In this document: positions 8,020 to 15,072 of the stretch, in pieces
Position numbering within the stretch: position 1 is the first letter of the stretch
Layout: the number at the start of each line of letters is the position of its first letter
Assembly: GCA_003486945.1 (NCBI GenBank)
Contig: DNFL01000200.1
Location: 11,793-27,749, forward strand
Length of the DNA: 15,957 bases
Direction: 5' to 3'
Origin: Hyphomonas sp.
GTDB lineage: Bacteria > Pseudomonadota > Alphaproteobacteria > Caulobacterales > Hyphomonadaceae
Made by a program: the position numbers and the translations under genes
Notes under the pieces: generated by a model
Database searches by the model: none
What the model was told of the DNA's origin: nothing
Seen by the model: only the letters and a program-made list of their open reading frames with translations

Positions 8020-8034
8020 CAAGTGAACCACTTG
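8020..8034. promoter_or_regulatory. Perfect inverted repeat CAAGTG-N3-CACTTG in a divergent promoter region
   Basis: This 6-3-6 perfect inverted repeat lies near the middle of the 115-bp gap between the divergently transcribed YceI lipoprotein gene and the acyl-CoA dehydrogenase gene. The position and dyad symmetry fit an operator for a dimeric regulator acting on one or both genes. No regulator gene is adjacent, and I could not assign confident -35/-10 boxes around it. Confidence 0.4.
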
Positions 8035-8077
8035 ATTATCACTATCCCGGCATAACTCCTATCCGGACTGGAACACC

Positions 8078-9850
8078 ATGGCCTATGACGCGCCCGTCGA
8101 AGACATCGCATTTTCCCTCGAAGGCGTTGCAGGCATTGGGAAACTCGCAGGGTTGCCGGGCCACGAAGCGTATGACCCGGACTTGATCGCTCCGATCCTT
8201 GAGGAAGCTGCCAAACTCGCTCGGGATATCCTCGCCCCGCTGAACCAGACCGGTGATTCGCAAGGTGCCCGCCTGCAGGATGGCGGCGTCATTGCTGCAA
8301 ATGGTTTCCGCGAAGCCTACGCAGCATTCCGCGATGGGGGCTGGATGGGCCTCGCCGCACCGGAAGAATGGGGCGGGCAGGGGCTCCCCCGCGCGCTCGC
8401 GCTCGGCGTCATGGAAATGTTCCACGCCGCCAACATGGCATTCGGGCTCTGCCCGATGCTCTCCTACGGCGCCATCGAAGCGCTCCTCGCCCATGGCACG
8501 CCGGAGCAACAGAAAACCTACCTGCCGAAACTCGTCTCCGGTGACTGGACCGGCACAATGAACCTGACCGAGCCGCAGGCCGGCAGCGATGTCGGCGCCC
8601 TCGTCACCAAGGCAGTCCCCAATGCCGATGGCAGCTATGCCATCACCGGCCAGAAAATCTTCATCACCTGGGGCGACCACGACCTCACCGAAAACATCAT
8701 CCATCTCGTTCTCGCCCGCCTGCCGGATGCCCCGGCTGGGTCGCGCGGCATCTCGCTCTTCATCGTGCCGAAATTCCTTGTGAATGCTGATGGCACCCTT
8801 GGCGTGCGCAATCCCGTGCGCTGCATCGGCCTCGAAAAAAAGATGGGCATCCATGCGAGCCCCACCTGCGTGATGGAGTATTCTGGCGCCAGCGGCTGGC
8901 TTATCGGCGAAGCCAACAAGGGCCTTGCCTGCATGTTCACGATGATGAACTCGGCGCGCCTCAATGTCGGCCTCGAAGGTGTCGCCGTAGGTGAAGCTGC
9001 CTATCAGGCCGCCTTCGCCTATGCGCAGGAACGCAAGCAGGGCAAGGTCGAAGGCGTCAGCGGTCCGGCGCCGATCCTGCATCACGCCGATATCCGCCGC
9101 ACACTGATCACCATGCGCGCCCGCGTCGCCGCCGCCCGCGCGATCTGCTATGCCACCGGCGTCGCCGCAGACCTTGCGAATGCGTCGAAGAACCCGTCCG
9201 AGCGCAAATCCGCAAAGGCGCGCGAAGACTTGCTCACCCCCATCGCCAAGGCGTGGAGCACCGACGTGGGCGTCGATGTCGCCAGCATGGGCGTGCAGGT
9301 GCATGGCGGCATGGGCTTCATGAACGAAACCCTCGCTGCGCAGCTCTACCGTGATGCCCGTATCGCGCCGATCTATGAGGGCACCAATGGCATCCAGGCC
9401 ATCGATCTTGTCGGCCGCAAACTCGCCCTCACCGGCGGCGCGTCGATGCGCGACATGATCACCGAGATCGACGAAACCGTCCGGCTCGCCCGCTCCACAA
9501 ACGATCCGCAATTCGTGCAGATCGCTGACCGCCTCTGGGCCGCCTCCAAGGCGCTCGGCGAGGCGACAGACTGGATGCTCGCGCGCCTGAAAGCTGAGGA
9601 ACAGGACAAGGCCCTCGCCGGCGCCACCGCCTATCTCGCCCTCGCGGGAGATGTCATCGGCGGCCACTTCCTCGCGCGCGCTGCCCTCGCTTCGCGCAGC
9701 AAGGCCGCAGACTTCCGCGCGCGCCAGACTGCGCTTGCGGGCTTCTTTGCCGAAACAGTCCTTGCTACGGCCCCGGGCCGGGTTCCCGGCATCACGGAAG
9801 GCGGCGACCGCTTCCTCTCCAGCAGCAGCGCACTTTTCGGAATCGACTGA
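8078..9850 (+). CDS. Acyl-CoA dehydrogenase (long form, DmdC-like)
   Basis: A 590-residue FAD enzyme that introduces an alpha-beta double bond into an acyl-CoA. It has an N-terminal helical domain (~1-155), a middle beta domain with MNLTEPQAGSD (161-171) and ITGQKIFITWGDHDL (189-203), and a C-terminal helical domain with VHGGMGFMNE (409-417). PIYEGTNGIQAIDL (431-444) carries E434 at the usual catalytic-base position. The extra ~140-residue C-terminal extension makes it longer than the ~380-residue short-chain family. This length and the N-terminal sequence style match the group that includes 3-methylmercaptopropionyl-CoA dehydrogenase (DmdC). Many homologues in that group act on other substrates, and no DMSP genes are nearby, so the substrate is open. 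The ATG at 8078 has only a weak Shine-Dalgarno (GGA 6-10 bases before). The rRNA pseudouridine synthase gene follows after 3 bp. Confidence 0.94.
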   Translation: MAYDAPVEDIAFSLEGVAGIGKLAGLPGHEAYDPDLIAPILEEAAKLARDILAPLNQTGDSQGARLQDGGVIAANGFREAYAAFRDGGWMGLAAPEEWGGQGLPRALALGVMEMFHAANMAFGLCPMLSYGAIEALLAHGTPEQQKTYLPKLVSGDWTGTMNLTEPQAGSDVGALVTKAVPNADGSYAITGQKIFITWGDHDLTENIIHLVLARLPDAPAGSRGISLFIVPKFLVNADGTLGVRNPVRCIGLEKKMGIHASPTCVMEYSGASGWLIGEANKGLACMFTMMNSARLNVGLEGVAVGEAAYQAAFAYAQERKQGKVEGVSGPAPILHHADIRRTLITMRARVAAARAICYATGVAADLANASKNPSERKSAKAREDLLTPIAKAWSTDVGVDVASMGVQVHGGMGFMNETLAAQLYRDARIAPIYEGTNGIQAIDLVGRKLALTGGASMRDMITEIDETVRLARSTNDPQFVQIADRLWAASKALGEATDWMLARLKAEEQDKALAGATAYLALAGDVIGGHFLARAALASRSKAADFRARQTALAGFFAETVLATAPGRVPGITEGGDRFLSSSSALFGID

Positions 9851-9853
9851 CAC

Positions 9854-10792
9854 ATGGCCTGGTCCAAGAAATACGAAGGCGCAGAGCCGGTTCGCATCAA
9901 CAAATGGCTGGCGCTGGAAGGCGTTTGCTCGCGGCGCGAGGCAGATGCACTGATAGAGCAAGGCCTTGTCGAGGTAGACGGCAAGTGCATCACTGAACTC
10001 GGCGAACGCCTCGAGCCCGGTCAGACGATCAGCCTCGCCGCCAAGGCTTCGCAGAAGCTCGACAGCCAGCTCTCGGTCATTCTCAACAAGCCGGTCGGTT
10101 TCGTCTCCGGCACACCGGAGCCCGGCGAAACGCCCGCCGTGCGCCTCATCACCGAGCAGCGCCTCTCCGGACAGGCCCCCGCCATTCCCGGCCGCAACAG
10201 CAAGCTCGCGCCCCTCGGCCGGCTCGACAAGGACTCGCGCGGTCTCCTGATCCTCTCGGAAGACGGCGTCCTCGCCAAAGCCATCATTGGACCGCTCAGT
10301 GAAGTCGACAAGGAATACGTCGTCAAAGTTGGCGGCGAGATCACCGAGGAGAAACTGAAACTCCTGCGCCACGGCCTCGAACTGGACGGCCGCAAGCTCC
10401 GCCCTGCCAAGGTCAATGCCGAGGGGAAGGGCACCCTGCGCTTCGTTCTCAACGAAGGCCGCAACCGCCAGATCCGCCGCATGTGCTCGCTCGTGCACCT
10501 CAAGGTCCTCGACCTGCAACGCATCCGCGTCGGCCCGGTCGACCTCGGCAATCTCCCCGAAGGGAAATGGCGCGCCCTCAGCCACAAGGAGCGCGCCGCC
10601 CTCATCGCCATGAGTCAGGCCGCCAAACCATCACGAACCTCAGGCCCGGCAAAGCCGCGCCCGAAAGTCGCCAGCGCCCCGGTCAGTGACCAGGCCGAGA
10701 AGCTGCCCTATCGCCCAAAGAATGACGGCCCCCGAGGCCCGAAATTCAAGCGCACCAAGCTTCCCCCGCGTCCGCGAAGCTCCATCAAGTAA
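9854..10792 (+). CDS. rRNA pseudouridine synthase, RsuA/RluB/E/F family (RluF-like)
   Basis: 312 residues. An N-terminal S4 RNA-binding domain (~13-60) shows RINKWLALEGVCSRREAD. The catalytic domain has GRLDKDSRGLLILSEDG with the nucleophile D125, and the family signature LNEGRNRQIRRMC. A ~60-residue Lys/Arg/Pro-rich tail ends the protein. It converts a specific uridine in rRNA to pseudouridine. The order of motifs, the PEGKWRALSHKE segment after the catalytic domain and the basic tail resemble E. coli RluF, which modifies 23S rRNA U2604 and tRNA-Tyr. RluB-like specificity cannot be excluded, so no symbol is given. The ATG at 9854 is only 3 bp after the acyl-CoA dehydrogenase stop, so the gene is probably co-transcribed and translationally linked, although the two functions are unrelated. 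Confidence 0.93.
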   Translation: MAWSKKYEGAEPVRINKWLALEGVCSRREADALIEQGLVEVDGKCITELGERLEPGQTISLAAKASQKLDSQLSVILNKPVGFVSGTPEPGETPAVRLITEQRLSGQAPAIPGRNSKLAPLGRLDKDSRGLLILSEDGVLAKAIIGPLSEVDKEYVVKVGGEITEEKLKLLRHGLELDGRKLRPAKVNAEGKGTLRFVLNEGRNRQIRRMCSLVHLKVLDLQRIRVGPVDLGNLPEGKWRALSHKERAALIAMSQAAKPSRTSGPAKPRPKVASAPVSDQAEKLPYRPKNDGPRGPKFKRTKLPPRPRSSIK

Positions 10793-10844
10793 CTTCCCCT
10801 GCGTGACGACTCGACGGGTTGGTCTGGAGGGCTAACGTCCCCCC

Positions 10845-11909
10845 ATGGATGGCTTCGAATTCGCACCCACGCACCGCGCCGGACTGACGTTTCCCTTTGG
10901 AGAAACCACCCCGGACCTGGCCGAAACGATCACGGTTGCGCCGGGTATCGAATGGGTACGCATGCCGCTTCCGTTCGCGCTTAAGTTTATAAATCTCTGG
11001 CTCATCGATGACGGCGACGGCTGGACGATTGTCGATACCGGCATCCCGCAAACCGAAACCCGGACAGCCTGGAAAAAGCTGTTAGAAGCTAGAATCTCTG
11101 ACAAGAAGCCGCTGAAGCGTGTGATCATAACGCACATGCACCCGGACCATGTCGGCACCGCCGGGTGGCTTTGCCACAAGTACGGCGCCGAACTCTGGAT
11201 GACCCAGCTGGAATACATCACCTGCCGGATGCTGGTCGCTGACACGGGGCGCGAAGCCCCTCCCGCAGGTGTGGAATTCTACCGCCGCGCGGGATGGGAT
11301 GAGGCCTCCCTCGACACCTACCGCAAGCGATTTGGCGGCTTTGGCCGCGGCGTCAGCCAGATGCCCGATTCCTACCGCCGCATCGTGGATGGCGAGGAAT
11401 TCCGGATGGCTGGCACCACCTGGCGCGTAGTCGTAGGCTCTGGCCATTCCCCCGAGCACGCTTGCCTGTTCAGCCCGGACATCAACATCGTCATCTCCGG
11501 CGACCAGCTCCTGCCGCGCATCTCTTCCAACGTCTCGGTCCACCCAACCGAACCGGAGGCCAATCCGCTCGACGACTGGCTGCGCAGTTGCCGTAAATTG
11601 CTGGAAACCTTGCCTGAAGATGTCCTCGTGCTGCCAGCGCATAACGAGCCATTCATCGGCGCTCACAAGCGCCTGCAGCACCTGATCGACGGCCACGAAA
11701 CCGCGCTTACCCGCCTGCGCCAGCGCCTCGGCAAGCAGTCCATGACCGTGCTGGACACCTTCATTGCGGTCTTCGGGCGCGCCATCAAGGAAGACGAGGT
11801 CAGCATGGCCACGGGCGAGGCCATCGCCCACCTTAACTACTTGAAACATCGACAGGAATTGTCAGTTTCCCCTAATGAGGAAGGGGTGCTCCTCTACAGC
11901 CTCGCCTGA
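10845..11909 (+). CDS. MBL-fold metallohydrolase
   Basis: 354 residues with a metallo-beta-lactamase fold. THMHPDH (96-102) supplies the metal ligands H97, H99, D101 and H102. H201 (GSGHSPEH), D220 (ISGDQLL) and H266 (LPAHNEPF) complete a two-metal site. The C-terminal part (~275-350) is helical with a likely winged-helix segment, as in LACTB2-like and other stand-alone MBL hydrolases. No signal peptide is visible, so it should be cytoplasmic. The family hydrolyses thioesters, lactones, phosphoesters and other bonds; nothing here identifies the substrate. The start is the ATG at 10845. The best Shine-Dalgarno (GGAGG at ~10825) is rather far, about 14 bases, so the exact start is less certain. 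It lies 52 bp after the pseudouridine synthase gene on the same strand. Confidence 0.9.
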   Translation: MDGFEFAPTHRAGLTFPFGETTPDLAETITVAPGIEWVRMPLPFALKFINLWLIDDGDGWTIVDTGIPQTETRTAWKKLLEARISDKKPLKRVIITHMHPDHVGTAGWLCHKYGAELWMTQLEYITCRMLVADTGREAPPAGVEFYRRAGWDEASLDTYRKRFGGFGRGVSQMPDSYRRIVDGEEFRMAGTTWRVVVGSGHSPEHACLFSPDINIVISGDQLLPRISSNVSVHPTEPEANPLDDWLRSCRKLLETLPEDVLVLPAHNEPFIGAHKRLQHLIDGHETALTRLRQRLGKQSMTVLDTFIAVFGRAIKEDEVSMATGEAIAHLNYLKHRQELSVSPNEEGVLLYSLA

Positions 11910-12017
11910 CCGGTCGCTGCCCCGCCGGGGAATAGCAGTCACATGGGCGTTTTCGCCTTCGCAGGCAGCTCTCTTTTCGTTTAAGACTGGCCCCGAAAAC
12001 GGAATCTCGAGGTCAGA

Positions 12018-12866
12018 ATGTCCAGTGAAATCGACGCCCCGGCCTCGGAAGTGGCGCCGCAGACGACTTGGGAAAAGGTCAAGCGCGAACTGAAGGAATG
12101 GGGCGCCACTCTGGCCATCGTCGCGCCGGTCTTCCTGCTGTTCACCGGCCTGCTGTACGAACAGCGCGTCATCCCCTCCGAAAGCATGGTTCCCAGCCTC
12201 GAAGTCGGTGACCGCGTGGCTGTGGCCAAATTTGCATATGGTTATGGCCGTTACTCGCTGCCACTCAGCATTGGCCGCTACCTGCCGCTCGGCGAAGGCC
12301 GTTTCTTTCCCGGCGTGCCGAAGCGCGGCGAAGTCGTGGTGTTCGAGCATACCCATTCCGACCGCGTCATGATCAAGAGGGTGATTGGTCTGCCCGGCGA
12401 TACGGTTCAGATTCTGAACGAAACTTTGATCATCAATGGTGAGCCGGTCGCCTCGGAATTTGTTCGCTCCGTTCGGTATGTTCCGAACGGGGAAGCGGTA
12501 ATCGATCAGGCACAGGAATGGCGCGAAACCGTGGGTGACATTTCCTGGCTCACGCACCGCGGTCTGCGCGGCCGGCGGGTCGCGGATACGGTCCTGTTTG
12601 TCGTGCCGGAGGGGCACCTGTTTCTGATCGGCGACAACCGCAACAACTCCTATGACAGCCGCGAACTTTCAGGTCATTGCCCGGATCTCAACGGCGTGGT
12701 CGACCGGGCGGGCTGCCCTCCGCGCGGCAAGCAGGATGATGCGTCGATCGGCTTCGTGCCGCTCGACCATCTGATCGGCCGGGCTGATACAGTGCTCCTC
12801 ACCTTCCACCGCTGCAAACTGCTGGACGGGGAAGAGTGCAAGAAGAGGGTGTGGCGCGATCTGTAG
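12018..12866 (+). CDS. lepB: Signal peptidase I
   Basis: A 282-residue inner-membrane serine protease that removes signal peptides from exported proteins. One N-terminal helix (~30-47) anchors it. The catalytic serine is S56 in IPSESMVPSLEVGD, and the general base is K120 in MIKRVIGLPGDTVQ. GDNRNNSYDSR is the conserved box near the C-terminal part of the catalytic domain. The protein has one membrane anchor rather than the two of E. coli LepB. Two cysteines in the region after GDNRNNSYDSR (HCPD and GCPP) could form a periplasmic disulfide, by inference. The ATG at 12018 has GAGG at 12009-12012, a good spacing. The upstream gap of 108 bp holds a small CCCC-GCC-GGGG hairpin at 11920-11930 and nothing else I recognise. 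The usual rnc/era neighbours are absent. Confidence 0.96.
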   Translation: MSSEIDAPASEVAPQTTWEKVKRELKEWGATLAIVAPVFLLFTGLLYEQRVIPSESMVPSLEVGDRVAVAKFAYGYGRYSLPLSIGRYLPLGEGRFFPGVPKRGEVVVFEHTHSDRVMIKRVIGLPGDTVQILNETLIINGEPVASEFVRSVRYVPNGEAVIDQAQEWRETVGDISWLTHRGLRGRRVADTVLFVVPEGHLFLIGDNRNNSYDSRELSGHCPDLNGVVDRAGCPPRGKQDDASIGFVPLDHLIGRADTVLLTFHRCKLLDGEECKKRVWRDL

Positions 12867-12874
12867 TGCTTGCT

Positions 12875-12919
12875 CCTGCCGGGCAACGCCGCTAGTCGGA
12901 ACGGCAGGGCCTGAGGCCC
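12875..12919 (+). terminator. GC-rich hairpin region after lepB, possible terminator
   Basis: Two overlapping inverted repeats fill the gap after lepB: CCTGCCG (12875-12881) with CGGCAGG (12902-12908), and the perfect palindrome GGGCCTGAGGCCC (12907-12919). They are mutually exclusive as RNA hairpins because they share bases. No T-run follows, so termination is only a guess. Confidence 0.25.
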
Positions 12920-12950
12920 CAGCAGCCGCCTGAGTGACGGGGGAAGGACG

Positions 12951-13553
12951 ATGCCAGCTACGACATCGGCTCAGCCGCCGCGCGGCCCGATCATCATCTC
13001 CCGCCATGGCCGCCCCGCGCTCGACCGCACCAAGGGGCCTCGTCTCAGCTGGACCGAGTATGTCGACTGGTGGAGCCGCTACGAAGCCGGCCCTCTGGCG
13101 GAAGGCCAAAAAGCGCCTGCAGGCTTGATGGCAGAAGTCTCCGACGCAGATGTCGTGTTCGCCTCAGCACGCCTGCGGGCGCAGCAGACTGCGGCGCTTG
13201 CCATGCCGCACAAAGCGGCAATGCACGACCCGGTTTTCAACGAGGCTCCGTTACCGCCGCCAACCCTTGTTGGCGTCCGCGCGCTTCCCAAGACCTGGAA
13301 CGTCCTTGCCCGTTCCGCCTGGCTCGCCGGGCATAGCCTCGACGGCGAATCGAATACCGAAGCTCACCTGCGGGCGAAGATCGCGGCCCTGCGCCTGCAC
13401 GAAGCCTCCGAGCAGGGAAAAGTCTACCTGGCTGCCCATGGCTGGTTCAACCGGATGATCCGCCCAGAGCTGCGCAGGCTGGGCTGGACTTGCATCCGGG
13501 ACGGCGGCGACAGTTACTGGAGTTTCCGGGTCTACGGCTATCGTGGCACCTAA
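12951..13553 (+). CDS. Histidine phosphatase superfamily protein (phosphoglycerate-mutase-like fold)
   Basis: 200 residues. ISRHGRP (16-22) contains the R18-H19-G20 signature with the phosphorylated histidine H19. SARLRAQQTA (72-81) matches the second arginine-containing box, and AAHG (161-164) supplies the second catalytic histidine, H163. Family members are small phosphatases or phosphomutases acting on sugar phosphates, nucleotides or phosphoproteins; the substrate cannot be named. No signal peptide or membrane helix is seen. The charged insert between the first His box and the SARLR box, WTEYVDWWSRYEAGPLAEGQ, resembles that of phosphatases of alphaproteobacteria. The ATG at 12951 follows GGGGGAAGG; the hairpin region after lepB separates it from that gene. 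Confidence 0.85.
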   Translation: MPATTSAQPPRGPIIISRHGRPALDRTKGPRLSWTEYVDWWSRYEAGPLAEGQKAPAGLMAEVSDADVVFASARLRAQQTAALAMPHKAAMHDPVFNEAPLPPPTLVGVRALPKTWNVLARSAWLAGHSLDGESNTEAHLRAKIAALRLHEASEQGKVYLAAHGWFNRMIRPELRRLGWTCIRDGGDSYWSFRVYGYRGT

Positions 13554-13579
13554 ATCGGTGCGCCGGGTCGCTAATCCGG

Positions 13580-13608
13580 TTGTCGCCCCCGACTGACGTC
13601 ACTAGAAA
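13580..13608 (+). promoter_or_regulatory. Possible sigma70-type promoter for xseB-ispA
   Basis: TTGTCG (13580-13585) and TAGAAA (13603-13608) are separated by 17 bases, each matching four of six consensus positions. They lie 33-62 bp before the xseB ATG. A strong AGGAGG (13626-13631) follows, 10 bases before the ATG. In a GC-rich genome such matches are only suggestive. Confidence 0.3.
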
Positions 13609-13641
13609 CAATCGGAATGTTCCTGAGGAGGGCGCCTGCCC

Positions 13642-13887
13642 ATGGCAGACTCGAAAGCGAAACCTGTCGACAAGATGAGCTTCGAAGAGGCGCTCGCCGA
13701 GCTCGAAGGCATTGTTCGTCAGCTTGAAGCCGGCGATGTCGAGCTCGAAAAGTCGATTGCGATTTATGAGCGCGGAGCAGCCCTGAAGGCACATTGCGAG
13801 GCACGCCTCAAATCCTCCGAACTCAAGATCGAGCAGATCGTGCAGGGCGCAAATGGCCCGGCCACCGAACCCGCTTCCTTCGAATGA
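13642..13887 (+). CDS. xseB: Exodeoxyribonuclease VII small subunit
   Basis: 81 residues, normal length for XseB. The family pattern is visible: SFEEALAELEGIVRQLE (13-29), then LEKSIAIYERG, KAHCEARL and a final Lys-containing helix. It forms the small, helical subunit that binds several copies to each XseA large subunit; the complex degrades single-stranded DNA. XseA is not in this window. The ATG at 13642 has a strong AGGAGG 10 bases upstream. The stop codon lies 16 bp before the preferred ispA start; xseB followed by ispA is a common bacterial operon order. Confidence 0.95.
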   Translation: MADSKAKPVDKMSFEEALAELEGIVRQLEAGDVELEKSIAIYERGAALKAHCEARLKSSELKIEQIVQGANGPATEPASFE

Positions 13888-13903
13888 GTATATCGGCACA
13901 GGC

Positions 13904-14797
13904 ATGGGGGACGTGACGGATTTCGAGCAGCGGCTGAAGGAGGTGGCCGACCGGGTGACGGTGGCACTCGATCAGCTAATACCGCCTGCCAGCGGCCCGG
14001 AAGCCAATCTCATGCGCGCCATGCGCCATGCTGCGCTCGCCAATGGCAAGCGCATGCGCCCGTTTTTCGTGCTCGAGACCGGCGCCATGTTTGGCGTATC
14101 AGAGAAGTCCCTCTTGCGCACTGCTGCCGCGCTGGAATGCGTGCATTGCTACTCTCTCGTCCATGACGATCTGCCGTGCATGGACGATGACGATCTCCGA
14201 CGCGGACGCCCGACCGCGCACAAGGTTTTCGGCGAGGGCGTCGCCGTGCTCGCCGGGGATGCGCTTTTGACGCAGGCGTTTGAGATTTTGGCGGGAGCCC
14301 GGGAAACCCCGCGCCACAAGACGCGGGATTTTCTCCGCGAACTCGCCGTCGCAGCAGGCAGCCGTTGCCTGATTGCCGGCCAAGTGGCCGACCTGGAAGC
14401 CGAGGGCAGGAAATCCACCCGCAGCGAACTCAAGTTCATCCACGAAGGCAAAACCGCCGCCATGATCGCGGTCAGCCTGCGGCTTGGGGCCATGACCGCC
14501 AATGCCACCCCGCGCCAGCTCGAAGCCCTCACCGCGTTCGGCCGCAGCCTCGGTCTCGCCTTTCAGGTCATCGACGATATTCTCGATGTCACGCAGACCA
14601 GCGAAATGCTCGGCAAAAGCGCCGGCAAGGACGTCGCCGCGCAGAAAACCACCTATCCGGCCCTGATCGGATTGGACGGCGCGCGCCGGGAGGCCCGCCG
14701 CTTGACCCAGGCCGCCCATGCCGCGCTCCAGCCCTTCCGTGCGAAGGCGGACCGGCTGCACGAGATCGCAGACCATCTGTTGGCCCGGGAATATTGA
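13904..14797 (+). CDS. ispA: Polyprenyl synthetase, probable farnesyl diphosphate synthase
   Basis: 297 residues from the preferred ATG at 13904. It condenses IPP with DMAPP/GPP to farnesyl diphosphate, precursor of undecaprenyl phosphate, quinone side chains and hopanoids. Visible motifs are GKRMRP (48-53), the first aspartate-rich motif DDLPCMDDDD (88-97, with the four-residue insert of bacterial FPP synthases), GQVADLE (159-165), KT (183-184) and the second aspartate-rich motif VIDDILD (222-228). An aromatic Y83 five residues before the first motif fits a short C15 product. An in-frame ATG at 13853 lies inside xseB and would add 17 unlikely residues; no strong Shine-Dalgarno marks either start. 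In many bacteria dxs follows ispA, but no intact dxs follows here (see the element at 14862). Confidence 0.94.
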   Translation: MGDVTDFEQRLKEVADRVTVALDQLIPPASGPEANLMRAMRHAALANGKRMRPFFVLETGAMFGVSEKSLLRTAAALECVHCYSLVHDDLPCMDDDDLRRGRPTAHKVFGEGVAVLAGDALLTQAFEILAGARETPRHKTRDFLRELAVAAGSRCLIAGQVADLEAEGRKSTRSELKFIHEGKTAAMIAVSLRLGAMTANATPRQLEALTAFGRSLGLAFQVIDDILDVTQTSEMLGKSAGKDVAAQKTTYPALIGLDGARREARRLTQAAHAALQPFRAKADRLHEIADHLLAREY

Positions 14798-14818
14798 ACC
14801 CGGCCGCGCAGGAGAAAC

Positions 14819-14861
14819 TTGACCCAATCGAACAATGCCACTCTGGGCGGCATAAGATTCA
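14819..14861 (+). pseudogene. Possible remnant of a dxs start, about 14 codons (tentative)
   Basis: AGGAG at 14810-14814 precedes a TTG at 14819 that would translate as MTQSNNATLGGIRF before the repeat element begins. Continued into the element, the frame stops at TAA 14900-14902, giving only 27 codons. Dxs proteins often begin with a short polar tail and a segment of the type TPLLDxIRxPxDL, and dxs commonly follows ispA. The resemblance (T-L-x-x-I-R) is short. The spacing of AGGAG to TTG is also tight, at 4 bases. It may be coincidence. Confidence 0.25.
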
Positions 14862-14968
14862 TTTCACCACGGAGAACACAGAGGACACGGAGAGGGGCTT
14901 AAAACTTAAGACTTAAGACCTAATTCTTAAAACTCCCTTCCCGTCGCCTGAATCCCTCCATGGTGAAA
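14862..14968. repeat. Hairpin-prone intergenic repeat element with terminal inverted repeats
   Basis: The ends TTTCACCACGGAG (14862-14874) and CTCCATGGTGAAA (14956-14968) are inverted copies matching at 12 of 13 positions. Inside lie three imperfect tandem 9-bp units of the form CAC(G/A)GAG(A/G)(A/G) at 14868-14894. Two tandem ACTTAAG units follow at 14904-14917, and CTTAAAACT occurs as a direct repeat at 14898-14906 and 14926-14934. The element is more AT-rich than the genes around it. It has no protein-coding frame of interest and no clear target-site duplication. Similar CACGGAG/CACAGAG runs are familiar to me from intergenic DNA of many unrelated bacteria, but I cannot search here. A REP- or MITE-like element, or a structured RNA, is possible. 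Confidence 0.6.
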
Positions 14969-15072
14969 AATCGAAAAAATGGCGGGCACCACGGCCATCC
15001 GTCCCCGCGTCTCTACGGCTTCGATCTTGCCCGGCGGTGTCTGTTTTGATAAGCGAAGCGACTCCAGATCAT

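Noticed and set aside
7963..8031. An earlier in-frame ATG for the YceI lipoprotein
   Set aside because: It would put 23 non-signal residues before the lipobox; the ATG at 7962 has a good GGAG and a perfect lipoprotein signal.
8042..10585. An 847-codon open frame on the minus strand opposite the acyl-CoA dehydrogenase and pseudouridine synthase genes
   Set aside because: The opposite strand carries two proteins with clear catalytic motifs. The minus frame shows no recognisable domain and spans both genes, as expected for a GC-rich antisense shadow.
11920..11930. CCCC-GCC-GGGG hairpin before lepB
   Set aside because: Only a 4-bp stem without a T-run; expected by chance in GC-rich DNA, so not listed as a terminator.
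13853..13903. An upstream ATG for ispA, 17 codons before the chosen start
   Set aside because: It lies inside xseB and adds residues unlike the family N-terminus; 13904 gives a normal 297-residue enzyme.
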